From CAZSXU01 sp964610505 (GTDB lineage: Bacteria; Arandabacterota; Arandabacteria; JAGLYR01), in contig CAZSXU010000013.1 of the NCBI GenBank assembly GCA_964610505.1, positions 45,765 to 109,764 of the forward strand: a stretch of DNA of 64,000 bases, given 5' to 3'. A program made the position numbers and the translations under genes. Positions 1-8,180 of this stretch are shown piece by piece. Each line of letters opens with the position of its first letter. Within the stretch, counting starts at the first letter, position 1. The notes beneath the pieces are model-generated. The model did no database searches, was not told the origin of the DNA, and saw only the letters and a list, made by a program, of their open reading frames with translations.

Positions 1-121
1 TTGGATTACCACATATAACTACCGGCAATCCTGCCAGTCGAGGGTCGGCCAGCACCTCAACCGAGGCAAAGAAAGCATCCATATCGATATGTATGATGGT
101 ATCAGGGTTGCCTAGGCTCAC
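1..121 (-). CDS. dinB: DNA polymerase IV (Y family), 5' fragment
   Basis: Only the first 40 codons lie in the window; the gene runs off the left edge. After a GTG start the protein contains IIHIDMDAFFASVE, the classic N-terminal motif of Y-family translesion polymerases, with its metal-binding Asp and the FF steric gate region. PVVICGN follows as in DinB palms. The GTG overlaps the lexA stop (ATGTGA arrangement), so the two genes are translationally coupled. In the family this enzyme copies past DNA lesions during the SOS response, and co-transcription with lexA fits that role. ImuB-like relatives share the motif, so the exact subfamily is open. Confidence 0.85.
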   Translation of the reverse strand, partial: MSLGNPDTIIHIDMDAFFASVEVLADPRLAGLPVVICGNP

Positions 122-759
122 ATCTTCTCCCGAATCATGCCGATGACAACACCTAAGATTCTGAATTCATTGACGTCTCGATCTATTACAATATCGTTAT
201 ATTGTTGATTCTCGGCTTTGAGGATGACGTGATCATCCCGGGGAAGATACCGCTTGACCGTGGCATTCTCCCCGATGAGAGCGACGACGATGTCTCCGGA
301 ACGGGCCGTTCCCTGGGGACGGACAATCGCGACGTCGCCCTCCAGGATCCCCGCGTCTCTCATGCTGTCCCCGCGCACTCTGAGTCCAAAGGTACCCGAA
401 CGGGCAACCTTGGCGTCCAGCTCGAGGACGTCCTCAATGTTTTCATCCGCAAACAGGGGCACACCCGCCGCTACACGACCCAGGACGGGGAACCGAACCC
501 GACCCTCATCCCGGCCCATTCGTTGCCCCGTATCCGTCAGCTGGATTCCTCTGGACACCCGGCCCTGACGGTGAATCAACCCCTTCCGTTCCAGTATGGA
601 AAGGTGGTACCGGACTCCGTTGGTGGAACGGATGCCGAACCTCTCTCCGATTTCCCGAAGAGAGGGTGGGCGGCCGTGCTCATCCAGACAAATACGGACA
701 TAATGAAGGATGGAACGCTGAAGCTCGGACAGATATTTCCCCACGGCGGATCCCTCCAT
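118..759 (-). CDS. lexA: LexA repressor, SOS response
   Basis: This is a 213-residue LexA. An N-terminal winged helix-turn-helix (residues about 8-75, including PPSLREIGERFG) precedes a C-terminal S24 self-cleaving domain. The cleavage dipeptide is Ala98-Gly99 in VAAGVP. The catalytic pair is Ser132 (RGDSM) and Lys169 (ATVKRY). In the family, RecA filaments trigger this self-cleavage and derepress repair genes. The frame is open to a TTG at 798, but that codon is part of a -35 box. The ATG at 759, behind a TGCGAGGGA ribosome site, is therefore preferred; an ATG at 783 is the alternative. It is followed directly by dinB. Confidence 0.95.
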   Translation of the reverse strand: MEGSAVGKYLSELQRSILHYVRICLDEHGRPPSLREIGERFGIRSTNGVRYHLSILERKGLIHRQGRVSRGIQLTDTGQRMGRDEGRVRFPVLGRVAAGVPLFADENIEDVLELDAKVARSGTFGLRVRGDSMRDAGILEGDVAIVRPQGTARSGDIVVALIGENATVKRYLPRDDHVILKAENQQYNDIVIDRDVNEFRILGVVIGMIREKM

Positions 760-769
760 TCCCTCGCAA

Positions 770-798
770 AGGGTACTGCACATTTGTGCACCTGTCAA
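770..798 (-). promoter_or_regulatory. lexA-dinB promoter with a LexA-operator-like dyad
   Basis: On the minus strand a consensus -35 TTGACA (798-793) is followed after 17 bp by a weak -10 TACCCT (775-770). The spacer contains the perfect dyad TGCACA-AA-TGTGCA (777-790). A dyad sitting between -35 and -10 of lexA itself is where an autoregulatory LexA operator would be expected. It matches neither the CTGT-N8-ACAG nor the Bacillus GAAC-N4-GTTC operator, so the assignment is inference. Confidence 0.55.
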
Positions 799-977
799 CC
801 AAAATCGTCGATCCCGTTGAACGGCAATAGGTTGGCCGGATTTCCCTTCGAATCGAGCCAGCGGCGTCCGATTCCAAGGCAGCCTGTGCGACTCAAGCTA
901 CCCCGGATGCGGACCGATACATACATGGGTATTGCTGCGTTTCTTGTCGTTCTTTTCCCCGTGCCGGAGGGCTTTTC

Positions 978-2294
978 GTGACCGGCGGAAAACACAGAGA
1001 GCCGACCCCGCCCGCCGTCCTCCTCCCCAGCGACCTGGAGCATGTTCGCCTGCTCATTCGCTGGGCCGTGGTGGCCGTGGTCTTCGGTGTGATTTCCGGA
1101 TGTGTCGTGCATGGGATTCGCGAGTTGCTTCTTCTGTTCGTATCCCTGCGTGAGCTCTCCCCCGGACCTCTTTTCTTCACCCTTCCGGCGATCGGCGCGG
1201 CCATCAACGGGTTCGCCGTCTACCCGTTGGACCGGGAAGCCCGCGGCGACGGCGTGTATACCTATATCAAGGTTGCGGGCAATACCAGAGAGCAACTCGG
1301 GATCCGCTTCGTGCTCCTCAAGACCCTGGCCACGCTGGCTACGATTGGTTCGGGAGCCCGGGGCGGGCTTGTGGGACCCCTCGTGGCGATCCATGCCGGC
1401 ATCGGCGTGACTCTTGCCCGGCGGTTTCCCTTCTTCGCACGCTTCGTCAGTGAGGGCCAGATGAATCTCCGGCCCTCCGCCGTCTGCGGCGCGGCCGGTG
1501 CGGTGGGGGCTCTGCTTCTCGCCCCGCTGGGGGGTGGCGTGTTTGCCGTCGAGATCCTTTTCGGCGGAGCTCTGGCCTATGCGGCTCTCTTCCCCGCCAT
1601 CCTCACCAGTACGACGGCCTGTTTCGTGAGTGCCGCCCTTCGGGGCGCGTTTCCGCGGACAATCTGGACGCGACCGGAATTCTCGATGTCTCCCAATGGG
1701 GAGCTGCTGATTTTGGTCCTCGCGGCCTCGGTGATCGCGGGAGTCGTCGGCATCCTGTTCGTCTTTCTCAACAAGCGACTGCCGCACTTTCTCGAGAAGA
1801 GAGCGGTCCCCCACGGCTTGCGGCCCGTGATCGGGGCGGTCCTCGCCACCGCTCTCGCGCTGACCATCGGAAAGGAGGTATTCTACACGGGTACCGATCT
1901 ATTCGCCGCCGAGATTCCGCTGCTGCTTGAGACTCCGGGAGCGCTGCCGGTCCTGTCGCTCTTCGTCCTGATGGTGGGCATCGCGCTGGCCGTGGGTTTC
2001 GTGGTCGGCGGCAGCGGCTCGGGAGGTCTCACCATGCCGGCCATGACCCTCGGTGTTCTTTCCGGCGCCCTCGTGGCCGGGATCTTCTCCGTTCCGCCCG
2101 CCGAGTCTTTGCCTCTTCTCGTGGCGGGAATGACCGCCTGCCTGGCTTCCAGTCTCAACGTCCCGATCGCCGCCGCCGTGATCAGTCTCGAAGTCTTCGG
2201 GGCCGGCACGGCCTACGCCGCTGTTCTGGGAAGTGTGATCGGATACCAGATGGGGCGGGGGCATCTCATGTATCGGTACCTGAAGAGGCCCTGA
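978..2294 (+). CDS. CLC-family chloride channel/transporter
   Basis: This is a 438-residue polytopic membrane protein of the CLC family, which moves chloride across membranes as channels or Cl-/H+ antiporters. The selectivity segments are visible: GSGARGGLVGP (residues 124-134), APLGGGVFAVE in the middle, and GGSGSGGLTMPAM towards the C-terminus. No CBS domain follows. In antiporters the first segment reads G-R-E-G-P and its Glu is the outer gate; here that position is Val. The GTG start has GGAGG about 9 bp upstream. The gene is divergent from lexA and seems monocistronic. Family membership is fairly clear; transport mode and ion are inferred. Confidence 0.8.
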   Translation: MTGGKHREPTPPAVLLPSDLEHVRLLIRWAVVAVVFGVISGCVVHGIRELLLLFVSLRELSPGPLFFTLPAIGAAINGFAVYPLDREARGDGVYTYIKVAGNTREQLGIRFVLLKTLATLATIGSGARGGLVGPLVAIHAGIGVTLARRFPFFARFVSEGQMNLRPSAVCGAAGAVGALLLAPLGGGVFAVEILFGGALAYAALFPAILTSTTACFVSAALRGAFPRTIWTRPEFSMSPNGELLILVLAASVIAGVVGILFVFLNKRLPHFLEKRAVPHGLRPVIGAVLATALALTIGKEVFYTGTDLFAAEIPLLLETPGALPVLSLFVLMVGIALAVGFVVGGSGSGGLTMPAMTLGVLSGALVAGIFSVPPAESLPLLVAGMTACLASSLNVPIAAAVISLEVFGAGTAYAAVLGSVIGYQMGRGHLMYRYLKRP

Positions 2295-2296
2295 AT

Positions 2297-2325
2297 CGAG
2301 AATCGGAAATCGTGAGTCATTCTCG
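2297..2325. terminator. weak inverted repeat after the CLC gene
   Basis: CGAGAAT (2297-2303) and ATTCTCG (2319-2325) form a 7-bp stem with a 15-nt loop just past the stop codon. No T-run follows, so terminator function is only a possibility. The rest of the 235-bp spacer up to the next gene shows nothing recognisable. Confidence 0.25.
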
Positions 2326-2529
2326 GAGAGGAGCATCGCGGAGAAGTCACCGCCCACGTGCACGCCACTACCATCCCTCGACGGGCTCAGGATGCGCGGA
2401 AGGGGTTCCGCTCGTGGGTCTTCCATGATGCCGGCCACCACGGGGACTTCCGCTCCCTGTGTTCCCCGTGGCGAAAGTCCTTGGTCCTTGAGTTGCTCTT
2501 CCACTATGCTCGGCAGAGAGGAGCAGCTA

Positions 2530-3297
2530 ATGATCATCGCCAGCTTCAACGTCAATGGAATTCGAGCCCGGATGGACATCGTCCTCGACTGGATCGACAG
2601 AGAGAAACCCTCGATTCTCTGCCTTCAGGAGACCAAGGTCCAAGACAAGGACTTCCCGTCACAACCGTTCACGGACCGATCTCATTCGGTCACCTTCTGG
2701 GGCCAGAAAGCCTACAACGGGGTGGCCATCGTGAGCCGAACGGAACCCGAAGACATTCGCATCGGCCTCGGCGACGGCCAGGATCCGGAGGAAGCAAGAC
2801 TGATCACCGCGAAGATCGAAGGGGTCTGGGTCGTCAACACCTACGTTCCCCAGGGAACCGACGTGGCGCATCCTCGATTTCGCACCAAGCTGGAGTGGTT
2901 CGAGCGACTGAAGAAGTACTTCCGCAAGCATTTCAAGCCCGCGGATCCCGTCGTCTGGGCCGGTGATCTCAACGTAGCGCCCGAGGACAAGGACGTCTAC
3001 GACCCCAAGAGACTCGCCGGAAACGTTTGTTTCCATCCGGAGGAGAAGGCGGCCCTGGCCGATGTCATGTCCTGGGGATTTGTCGACGTGTTTCGCAAAC
3101 ACGAACCCGGAGAGAAACAGTTCAGCTTCTTCGACTACCGCATGCCCAAGGCCCTCGAGAGGAACCTCGGTTGGCGCTTGGATCACATCCTGGCGACCGG
3201 CGCCATCGCCGCCGCATCCAAGAGGGCGTGGATCGACAGGGCTCCCCGCATGCTCCCGAGGCCATCGGATCACACACCGGTCATTGTTGAGTTCTGA
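2530..3297 (+). CDS. xth: Exodeoxyribonuclease III (AP endonuclease)
   Basis: This 255-residue protein is a full-length Xth/APE1-type Mg-dependent nuclease. It acts at abasic sites and 3' ends in base-excision repair. Motifs run in the family order: SFNVNGIRAR at the N-terminus, LQETK with the metal-binding Glu, GDLNVAPEDKDVYDP with the catalytic Asp/Asn, LGWRLDHIL, and SDHTP with the catalytic His near the C-terminus. The ATG at 2530 follows AGAGGAGCAGCT and starts exactly at the conserved strand. The frame is open further upstream but has no family similarity there. It appears to be a single-gene unit. Confidence 0.95.
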   Translation: MIIASFNVNGIRARMDIVLDWIDREKPSILCLQETKVQDKDFPSQPFTDRSHSVTFWGQKAYNGVAIVSRTEPEDIRIGLGDGQDPEEARLITAKIEGVWVVNTYVPQGTDVAHPRFRTKLEWFERLKKYFRKHFKPADPVVWAGDLNVAPEDKDVYDPKRLAGNVCFHPEEKAALADVMSWGFVDVFRKHEPGEKQFSFFDYRMPKALERNLGWRLDHILATGAIAAASKRAWIDRAPRMLPRPSDHTPVIVEF

Positions 3298-3687
3298 GTT
3301 CTGGGTTCTCAGTTCTGAGTGGCCACATGTATTGTCAATTGACCACAGCGTGAAGGGGAACTCTGGTCGGCAAGGAGGATGGTGATTCGCTCCGGCGAAC
3401 CCTCCCCGCGGCCGGCCCGGTGGTGTGCCAAGAGTTCAGTGTTGAAAGTCGAAGTGCCCAATGGGCACGTACCATGGGCGAGGCACAAGGGGCTGGGAAC
3501 ACGTCGTTTTGAGTGGCGAGATTAGGTTGCGCCTTGATCGCGCGTGTGCACTGTGAGCTTCAGCCACAACCCGGATCGGCGCGCTACTGCCACGCCCCGA
3601 ATCCTCCGAACTGGATTAGCAACCACGAAAGAAGCTACACTGTTCCGCTTCGGGGGACGGCCACCTCCCTGGCCGTCCCCCGAGGCC
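3298..3687. other. 390-bp intergenic space with short TTCTGAG-type repeats
   Basis: This lies between convergent xth and the dipeptidase gene. The first 35 bases, starting inside the xth stop region, are iterations of TTCTGAG, TTCTGGG and TTCTCAG in both orientations. The last part holds the strong hairpin at 3652-3681. I see no convincing coding region; small open frames here lack ribosome sites and family features. Confidence 0.5.
3652..3681 (-). terminator. 12-bp stem hairpin at the dipeptidase 3' end
   Basis: GGGGGACGGCCA and TGGCCGTCCCCC pair perfectly around a 6-nt loop (3664-3669), starting 7 bp beyond the stop codon of the leftward dipeptidase gene. No T-tract follows on either strand, so it may be a non-canonical terminator or a 3'-end stabiliser serving both convergent genes. 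Confidence 0.5.
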
Positions 3688-5298
3688 CTACCACTTCTCG
3701 TCATACTTCGTCCACAAGTGATCCCCGAGATCCCAGTAGGCCTCGACGATCTCATTGCAGAACGCGTTGGTGTACTCGGTCAGATACTTTTTGGCCCTTT
3801 TCTCGCTGCGTCCATGAAGCTTGAGAGCCTCCGCCTCGATCTTCGGCTGATCTTCGAGGGCGCGAGTTTGAATGGGGCCCCAGACGTCCTTGCAGTCGTG
3901 CCGCATGTCGCCCCACCGCTGAGCGGCCAGGGTGCCCACGCGGTTGAAGGCCCAGTAAGCGGCCTCTCGAGTGAACCCGTTGTCTCGAGAAGGTGCTCTG
4001 TATGATTCGGGCAGCTTCGTCACGCCGCAGTACATCGGCGCGTAACAGCTCATCGCCGGATTGTCGTACTCCAGCCAGACGACCCCCCCGATCGGATCCG
4101 GCAGCCAGTCCCGGGATTGAGTGATCGTTCCGTACATGCAGTACCAGCGCGCGATGGGACGCTCGCCCAGTTCGTTCCAGCCCCCGTTGATGTTGAACAG
4201 AGGGTTCATGTCATAGGGCATGAATGGATTGGCCAGAGGACTCTTGACCACCCGCCCACTGTCGTCGGCCACCGTGATGAACTTGGTCATGTCGTACGGC
4301 GTTCCCTCGAACGTATCCCGAAAGATCATCATGAGCTGTTCCATGGTGACCAGGGTGTCCGGTTTTACGGAGAAGGGATAGTTCTCGTCATTGGCATGGA
4401 GTCCGAGAGACGGGGCCAAAAGATCGAAGACCCTCCACTCCCGCCGCCGGGCCGCGAAGCTGGTCCGCCCCTCCGGATCATACGCGTAGCAGAACTCGAA
4501 AGGCTTACCGCTCTCTTGGTCCCACCAGCCGTTCTCCTCCGCAACCGAGAAGATGTTCCCCGACGCCATGAAGGTATCCGGGTCGGAGAGATCGATTTCC
4601 CGAATCCGGCTGCCGTTGGCGGCGACCCCTACGTGGTCGTCCGGAATCCGCTGCGCGCACCAGATGGATCCGACTTTGTCTTTGCCGCATCCCGTGATCT
4701 CGAAATGCCAGACCTCGCGGGTGTCCGCAAGGGTAAGGCATTCCCCCTCGTCGATCCATCCGTACTTCGTTGTCAACTCGCCGGCCAGGCGGATCGCGTC
4801 CCGCGCCGTGGTGCACCGCTCCAGCATCAGCTGGCAGAGCTGCTGGCAATCAATGTAGCCGCTGTCGCTCTTGAGCTCCTCGCGACCGCCGAAGGTGGAT
4901 TCCCCAATGGCCAATTGGTGCTCGTTCATACACGGGTAGGCCGTATTGATGAATCCATAGGTCTCGCGAACCTGCGGGATCTCCCCCGCAGGATCTCTTC
5001 CGTACTTGGGCATGGCCAGGGAATCAACCTCTGTCCGCTTTCGGCAGATCACCATTTCGCCCTGCCTGTGCTTCATTGGAGGCGTGATGTCGATCCAGGC
5101 GCGGGTCCGGTGACTGTCGCAGGTGTGCGAGGTGATGACCGACCCGTCGGCCGAAGCCAGGCGGCCGACCAAGATGGAGGTACAACCATCCGGACGGCCG
5201 GCCACGTGATCGTCGGACATCTGCGCGTTCCCTTCGGCCGCCGGAACGGCCAGTCCCATCAGAACTGCGATCACAATGCACGCGCTTTTCAGGAACAT
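3688..5298 (-). CDS. Secreted C69-family dipeptidase
   Basis: This 536-residue protein belongs to peptidase family C69 (PF03577), Ntn-hydrolases that cleave dipeptides. The N-terminus is a signal peptide (hydrophobic stretch IVIAVLMGLAV). It is followed by GCTSILVGRLAS, where Cys39 should become the N-terminal nucleophile after processing. The sequence SHTCDSHRTR follows, as in the family. Further family blocks include GEST near residue 130, EVWHFEI, and a C-terminal WDLGDHLWTKYDEKW. The innermost ATG (5298), behind AAGGAGGACGT, gives a normal signal peptide. Additional in-frame ATG starts lie upstream in a tandem repeat interrupted by an assembly gap. Export and peptidase class are well supported; the substrate is unknown. 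Confidence 0.85.
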   Translation of the reverse strand: MFLKSACIVIAVLMGLAVPAAEGNAQMSDDHVAGRPDGCTSILVGRLASADGSVITSHTCDSHRTRAWIDITPPMKHRQGEMVICRKRTEVDSLAMPKYGRDPAGEIPQVRETYGFINTAYPCMNEHQLAIGESTFGGREELKSDSGYIDCQQLCQLMLERCTTARDAIRLAGELTTKYGWIDEGECLTLADTREVWHFEITGCGKDKVGSIWCAQRIPDDHVGVAANGSRIREIDLSDPDTFMASGNIFSVAEENGWWDQESGKPFEFCYAYDPEGRTSFAARRREWRVFDLLAPSLGLHANDENYPFSVKPDTLVTMEQLMMIFRDTFEGTPYDMTKFITVADDSGRVVKSPLANPFMPYDMNPLFNINGGWNELGERPIARWYCMYGTITQSRDWLPDPIGGVVWLEYDNPAMSCYAPMYCGVTKLPESYRAPSRDNGFTREAAYWAFNRVGTLAAQRWGDMRHDCKDVWGPIQTRALEDQPKIEAEALKLHGRSEKRAKKYLTEYTNAFCNEIVEAYWDLGDHLWTKYDEKW

Positions 5299-5555
5299 AC
5301 GTCCTCCTTGCCAATCGACGATGCACGCGCTTTTCAAGAACATACGTCCTCCTTGCCAATCGACCATGCACGCGCTTTTCAGGAACATACATNNNNNNNN
5401 NNNNNNNNNNNNNNNNNNNNNNNNNNNNNNNNNNNNNNNNNNNNNNNNNNNNNNNNNNNNNNNNNNNNNNNNNNNNNNNNNNNNNNNNNNNNGAACATAC
5501 GTCCTCCTTGCCAATCGACCATGCACGCGCTTTTCAGGAACATACATCCTCCTTC
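5276..5555 (-). repeat. 45-bp tandem repeat carrying ribosome site plus start codon
   Basis: On the minus strand each 45-bp unit contains AAGGAGGACGT, an ATG, and codons for MFLKSAC[I/M]VDWQGGR. The next unit's ATG then follows in the same frame. Three units are visible: an inner one that leads into the signal peptide, a middle one, and an outer one whose ribosome site reads GAAGGAGGATGT. The unit is exactly 15 codons, so translation from an outer start reads through into the mature protein. Copy number is uncertain because of the 100-N gap. Confidence 0.85.
5393..5492. other. Assembly gap, 100 N
   Basis: Exactly 100 N mark a scaffold join inside the 45-bp tandem repeat. The 55 bases before it (5338-5392) and the 55 bases after it (5493-5547) are identical. 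The two contigs may simply overlap, or further repeat units may have been collapsed. Confidence 0.95.
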
Positions 5556-5705
5556 GGATCCAGGAATCCCTACGCCTTCACAGGCGCTTCCTCACCGAAG
5601 ACTAGATCAGCATCTTCGGCCGATCAAGCAATTCCACGCGTGTCGGTCCCGGGAAAGCCTGTACGGAAGGAGAGCCCCGCTCCAAGCACATGCTCATCCA
5701 GGCGA

Positions 5706-6509
5706 TCATTCTCCTGTGGACTCCTCTGCGAATGCTCCGGGTTCCGTTTGAAGCATCTGTTGCATCAGCCGGGCGTTCTTCGCCGCCTGTCCCGCGTGGC
5801 AGTTATTGAAGAACACGTAGATCTTCTTCGCCTTCTTCTCCAAATCCCGAATCTTGTCCACCCACTCATTCAGTTCCTTCTGATCATACAGGTAGTCGTA
5901 CCGATCCCCACCACCGCGGCCCCACCAGTTCTTCGCGTTTCGACCGTGGAAACGAACGTAGCCGACATCCGTGGTCAACTTCGCGACGGGCGGGACAAGG
6001 CCCTGGATTCCGGGCTCATCGACCGAGCAGTACCCGAGGCCCTGTGCCTTCAGGAATGTGAAAACCTCGTCTCGAATCCACGAATCGTGCCGGAACTCCA
6101 CGAAGAGAGGGTTCTCCGCAAGAGTTTCCTTGAGAAAAGCAAGATGCGCCCGGTTCTCCTGTGTATTCTTGAATCCCCAGGGAAACTGGAAAAGGACACC
6201 CGAGAATTTACCCGCGTCTTTCAGCGGCTCCAGCACTTCCTCGAACTGCCGGTAGACCGACACGTCGCGCGAACCCCGGTGCGTCATTTCCTGATTGGCC
6301 TTGATGATGAATTCGAAACCGGGGGGCGTCTTCTGTTCCATTTTCCGGAGCACGACGGGATGGGGAATGCGATAGTAGGTGGAGTTGATCTCTACCGTAT
6401 CGAAGTGCCGGGCGTAATGGTCGAGCATCGCTCCCTTGGGCGTTCCGGGCGGATAGAACTCTCCAACCCAATCGGCGAAACTGTACCCCGAAGTGCCGAT
6501 GCGAATCAT
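5706..6509 (-). CDS. DUF72 family protein (YecE-like)
   Basis: This 267-residue protein matches the DUF72 family, TIM-barrel-like proteins of unknown biochemical role. Typical blocks are visible: IRIGTSGYSFADWVGEFYP at the N-terminus, HFDTVEINSTYYRIP, FEFIIKANQEMTH, VLFQFPWGF, FVEFRHDSW, YVRFHGRN, and a C-terminal VFFNNCHAGQAAKNA. It starts at ATG 6509. The gene lies 39 bp downstream of hflX on the same strand and may be co-transcribed with it. Function cannot be stated. The 150 bp between this gene and the repeat array show nothing recognisable. Confidence 0.85.
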   Translation of the reverse strand: MIRIGTSGYSFADWVGEFYPPGTPKGAMLDHYARHFDTVEINSTYYRIPHPVVLRKMEQKTPPGFEFIIKANQEMTHRGSRDVSVYRQFEEVLEPLKDAGKFSGVLFQFPWGFKNTQENRAHLAFLKETLAENPLFVEFRHDSWIRDEVFTFLKAQGLGYCSVDEPGIQGLVPPVAKLTTDVGYVRFHGRNAKNWWGRGGGDRYDYLYDQKELNEWVDKIRDLEKKAKKIYVFFNNCHAGQAAKNARLMQQMLQTEPGAFAEESTGE

Positions 6510-6547
6510 CCCTTTGCCTCGCAGTCCCGTGTCGTTTTCGGCGCGCG

Positions 6548-7864
6548 TTACGGGAACTCGACACGGTCACCGTTCAGAACAACTTCCACACCCCTCTTCC
6601 GAAGCTGATCGAAAAACTGGGGCTTCATTCGAACGTGCACGCGCGTCAAGCGTCCGCCGAAGCGTTCCTCACACACCTCCCCATGGCGATGAAGGAACGC
6701 GCGGACGGCTTCTTGGTCAATGGGAAACCGAACCTCGCCCTGGATCTCATGCGCTTCGATAAAGGACCGGATCGTGTCTCGAAGATCATCCAACCCTTCC
6801 CCGGTTCTGGCCGAGGTCAGCACGACCTCTCTGCCTTCCCGCTTCAGAAATCCGACCAGCCCCATACTGGTTGCAAGGTCCGTCTTGTTGAGGACCAGGA
6901 TCTGTCTTTCGGGGCGACATTGGATTCCCTCGAGGACCCGCTCGACAACCTCAATCTGTCGTTCTGCGCCCGGTTCACTCAAGTCTACGACGTGGAGCAG
7001 CAGATTCGCGTTCACCGCTTCCTCCAGCGTCGCGTGAAACGACGCGATCAGCGGGTGGGGAATCTTCCGAATGAACCCGACGGTATCCGAGAGAATCATT
7101 CGGCGTGAATCCGCCACATCCAGGATTCGACTCGTCGAGTCCACGGTGGCGAAGAGCCTGTCTTCCTCTACAACACCGGCGGATGTCAGCCGGTTGAAGA
7201 GACTCGACTTGCCGGCATTCGTGTAACCGACGAGACAGGCCGTCAGCACCCCCTTTCGCCCTTGCCTCTGGACGCGTGTATCGTGCTCAACCTTCTTCAG
7301 CCGGGCCTTGAGCTTGCGGATTCGATCCCGGACTCGACGACGATCCACCTCGAGTTGCGTTTCTCCGGGTCCCCGGGTCCCGATTCCCCCCCCCAGGCGC
7401 GAGAGATGCTCCCACAACCGGGCGAGTCTGGGGAGCTGATACTCCAGCTGAGCGAGTTCCACCTGGCTTTTCGCCACCGAGGTTCTTGCTCGAAGGGCGA
7501 AGATATCCAGAATCAATTCGCTCCGATCGACGACTCTCACGCCGATTTCGCGCTCCAGGTTCCTTCCCTGGGCCGGCGTCAGATCATCGTCGAAGATAAT
7601 CAGGTTGACCTTGAGGGCCTTTGCCCTCTCGGCAATCTCCCTGACCTTTCCAGACCCGATGTAGGTTCTCGTGTCGATCTTCGATCGGGTCTGAACGGTC
7701 CGCGCGAGGACTTCGACACCGGCCGTTTCGGCCAGACGAGCCAGTTCCTCGAGCGGGGGGGCGTACCCGCCGGCATTGACCGAAGCGGCCCCGATTCCCA
7801 CCAGAAGGGCTTTCTCCTCAGGTCTTGCCGCGTCGTGTTCTCCGTGCCCCACTCGTCGATTCAA
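6548..7864 (-). CDS. hflX: GTPase HflX
   Basis: HflX is a ribosome-associated GTPase that, in the family, splits stalled or stressed 70S ribosomes. The N-terminal domain contains RTYIGSGKVREIAE. The linker glycine motif GGIGTRGPGETQLE precedes the G domain, whose motifs are all present: GYTNAGKSSLFN (G1), DTVGFI (G3) and NKTD (G4). The frame is open to 8032, but the family begins near ALLVGI. A TTG at 7864 has GGGGA seven bases upstream and is preferred; a GTG at 7852 is an alternative with a poorer site. It sits downstream of gyrA behind a terminator, so it probably has its own promoter. Confidence 0.92.
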   Translation of the reverse strand: MNRRVGHGEHDAARPEEKALLVGIGAASVNAGGYAPPLEELARLAETAGVEVLARTVQTRSKIDTRTYIGSGKVREIAERAKALKVNLIIFDDDLTPAQGRNLEREIGVRVVDRSELILDIFALRARTSVAKSQVELAQLEYQLPRLARLWEHLSRLGGGIGTRGPGETQLEVDRRRVRDRIRKLKARLKKVEHDTRVQRQGRKGVLTACLVGYTNAGKSSLFNRLTSAGVVEEDRLFATVDSTSRILDVADSRRMILSDTVGFIRKIPHPLIASFHATLEEAVNANLLLHVVDLSEPGAERQIEVVERVLEGIQCRPERQILVLNKTDLATSMGLVGFLKREGREVVLTSARTGEGLDDLRDTIRSFIEAHEIQGEVRFPIDQEAVRAFLHRHGEVCEERFGGRLTRVHVRMKPQFFDQLRKRGVEVVLNGDRVEFP

Positions 7865-8045
7865 TCGATCATCCCCATGTCCGCCTTCGACCGTGCCCGG
7901 GAGCGCACATTTCGGTGATCTGCAGGGCGGAACTCCCGGTGTACGCCGACTCCGCCATTCATCCTTTTCACCTCGTATCGCCGCCGATCGCTCCCCGCTG
8001 AACCCTTTCGGGGATCCGGCACCCGGACTCAACCCTCAACAAAAC

Positions 8046-8070
8046 CGGGGACGGTATCCTCCCGTCCCCG
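8046..8070 (-). terminator. Intrinsic terminator downstream of gyrA
   Basis: On the minus strand a 9-bp GC-rich stem (CGGGGACGG/CCGTCCCCG, 7-nt loop) is followed directly by GTTTTGTTG. It lies 110 bp after the gyrA stop and before hflX, closing the dnaN-dciA-gyrB-gyrA run. Confidence 0.65.
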
Positions 8071-8180
8071 CAAGCTCTACCTTCGTTGAGTCGGTTCCAG
8101 CCTCCTCCCGGCGAAGGACGCGTTCACCCGCCCGGGTGCTTCGGGAAGCCCGTGGCGAGGGGTCGCCGGGCCAGTTCGGG

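Noticed and set aside
202..981. Long plus-strand open frame opposite lexA
   Set aside because: It is the antisense shadow of lexA, which has full family motifs; no ribosome site or homology.
5276..5555. The regular 45-bp repeat considered as a CRISPR array
   Set aside because: Units are directly abutting with no variable spacers, contain a ribosome site and start codon, and read in frame with the dipeptidase.
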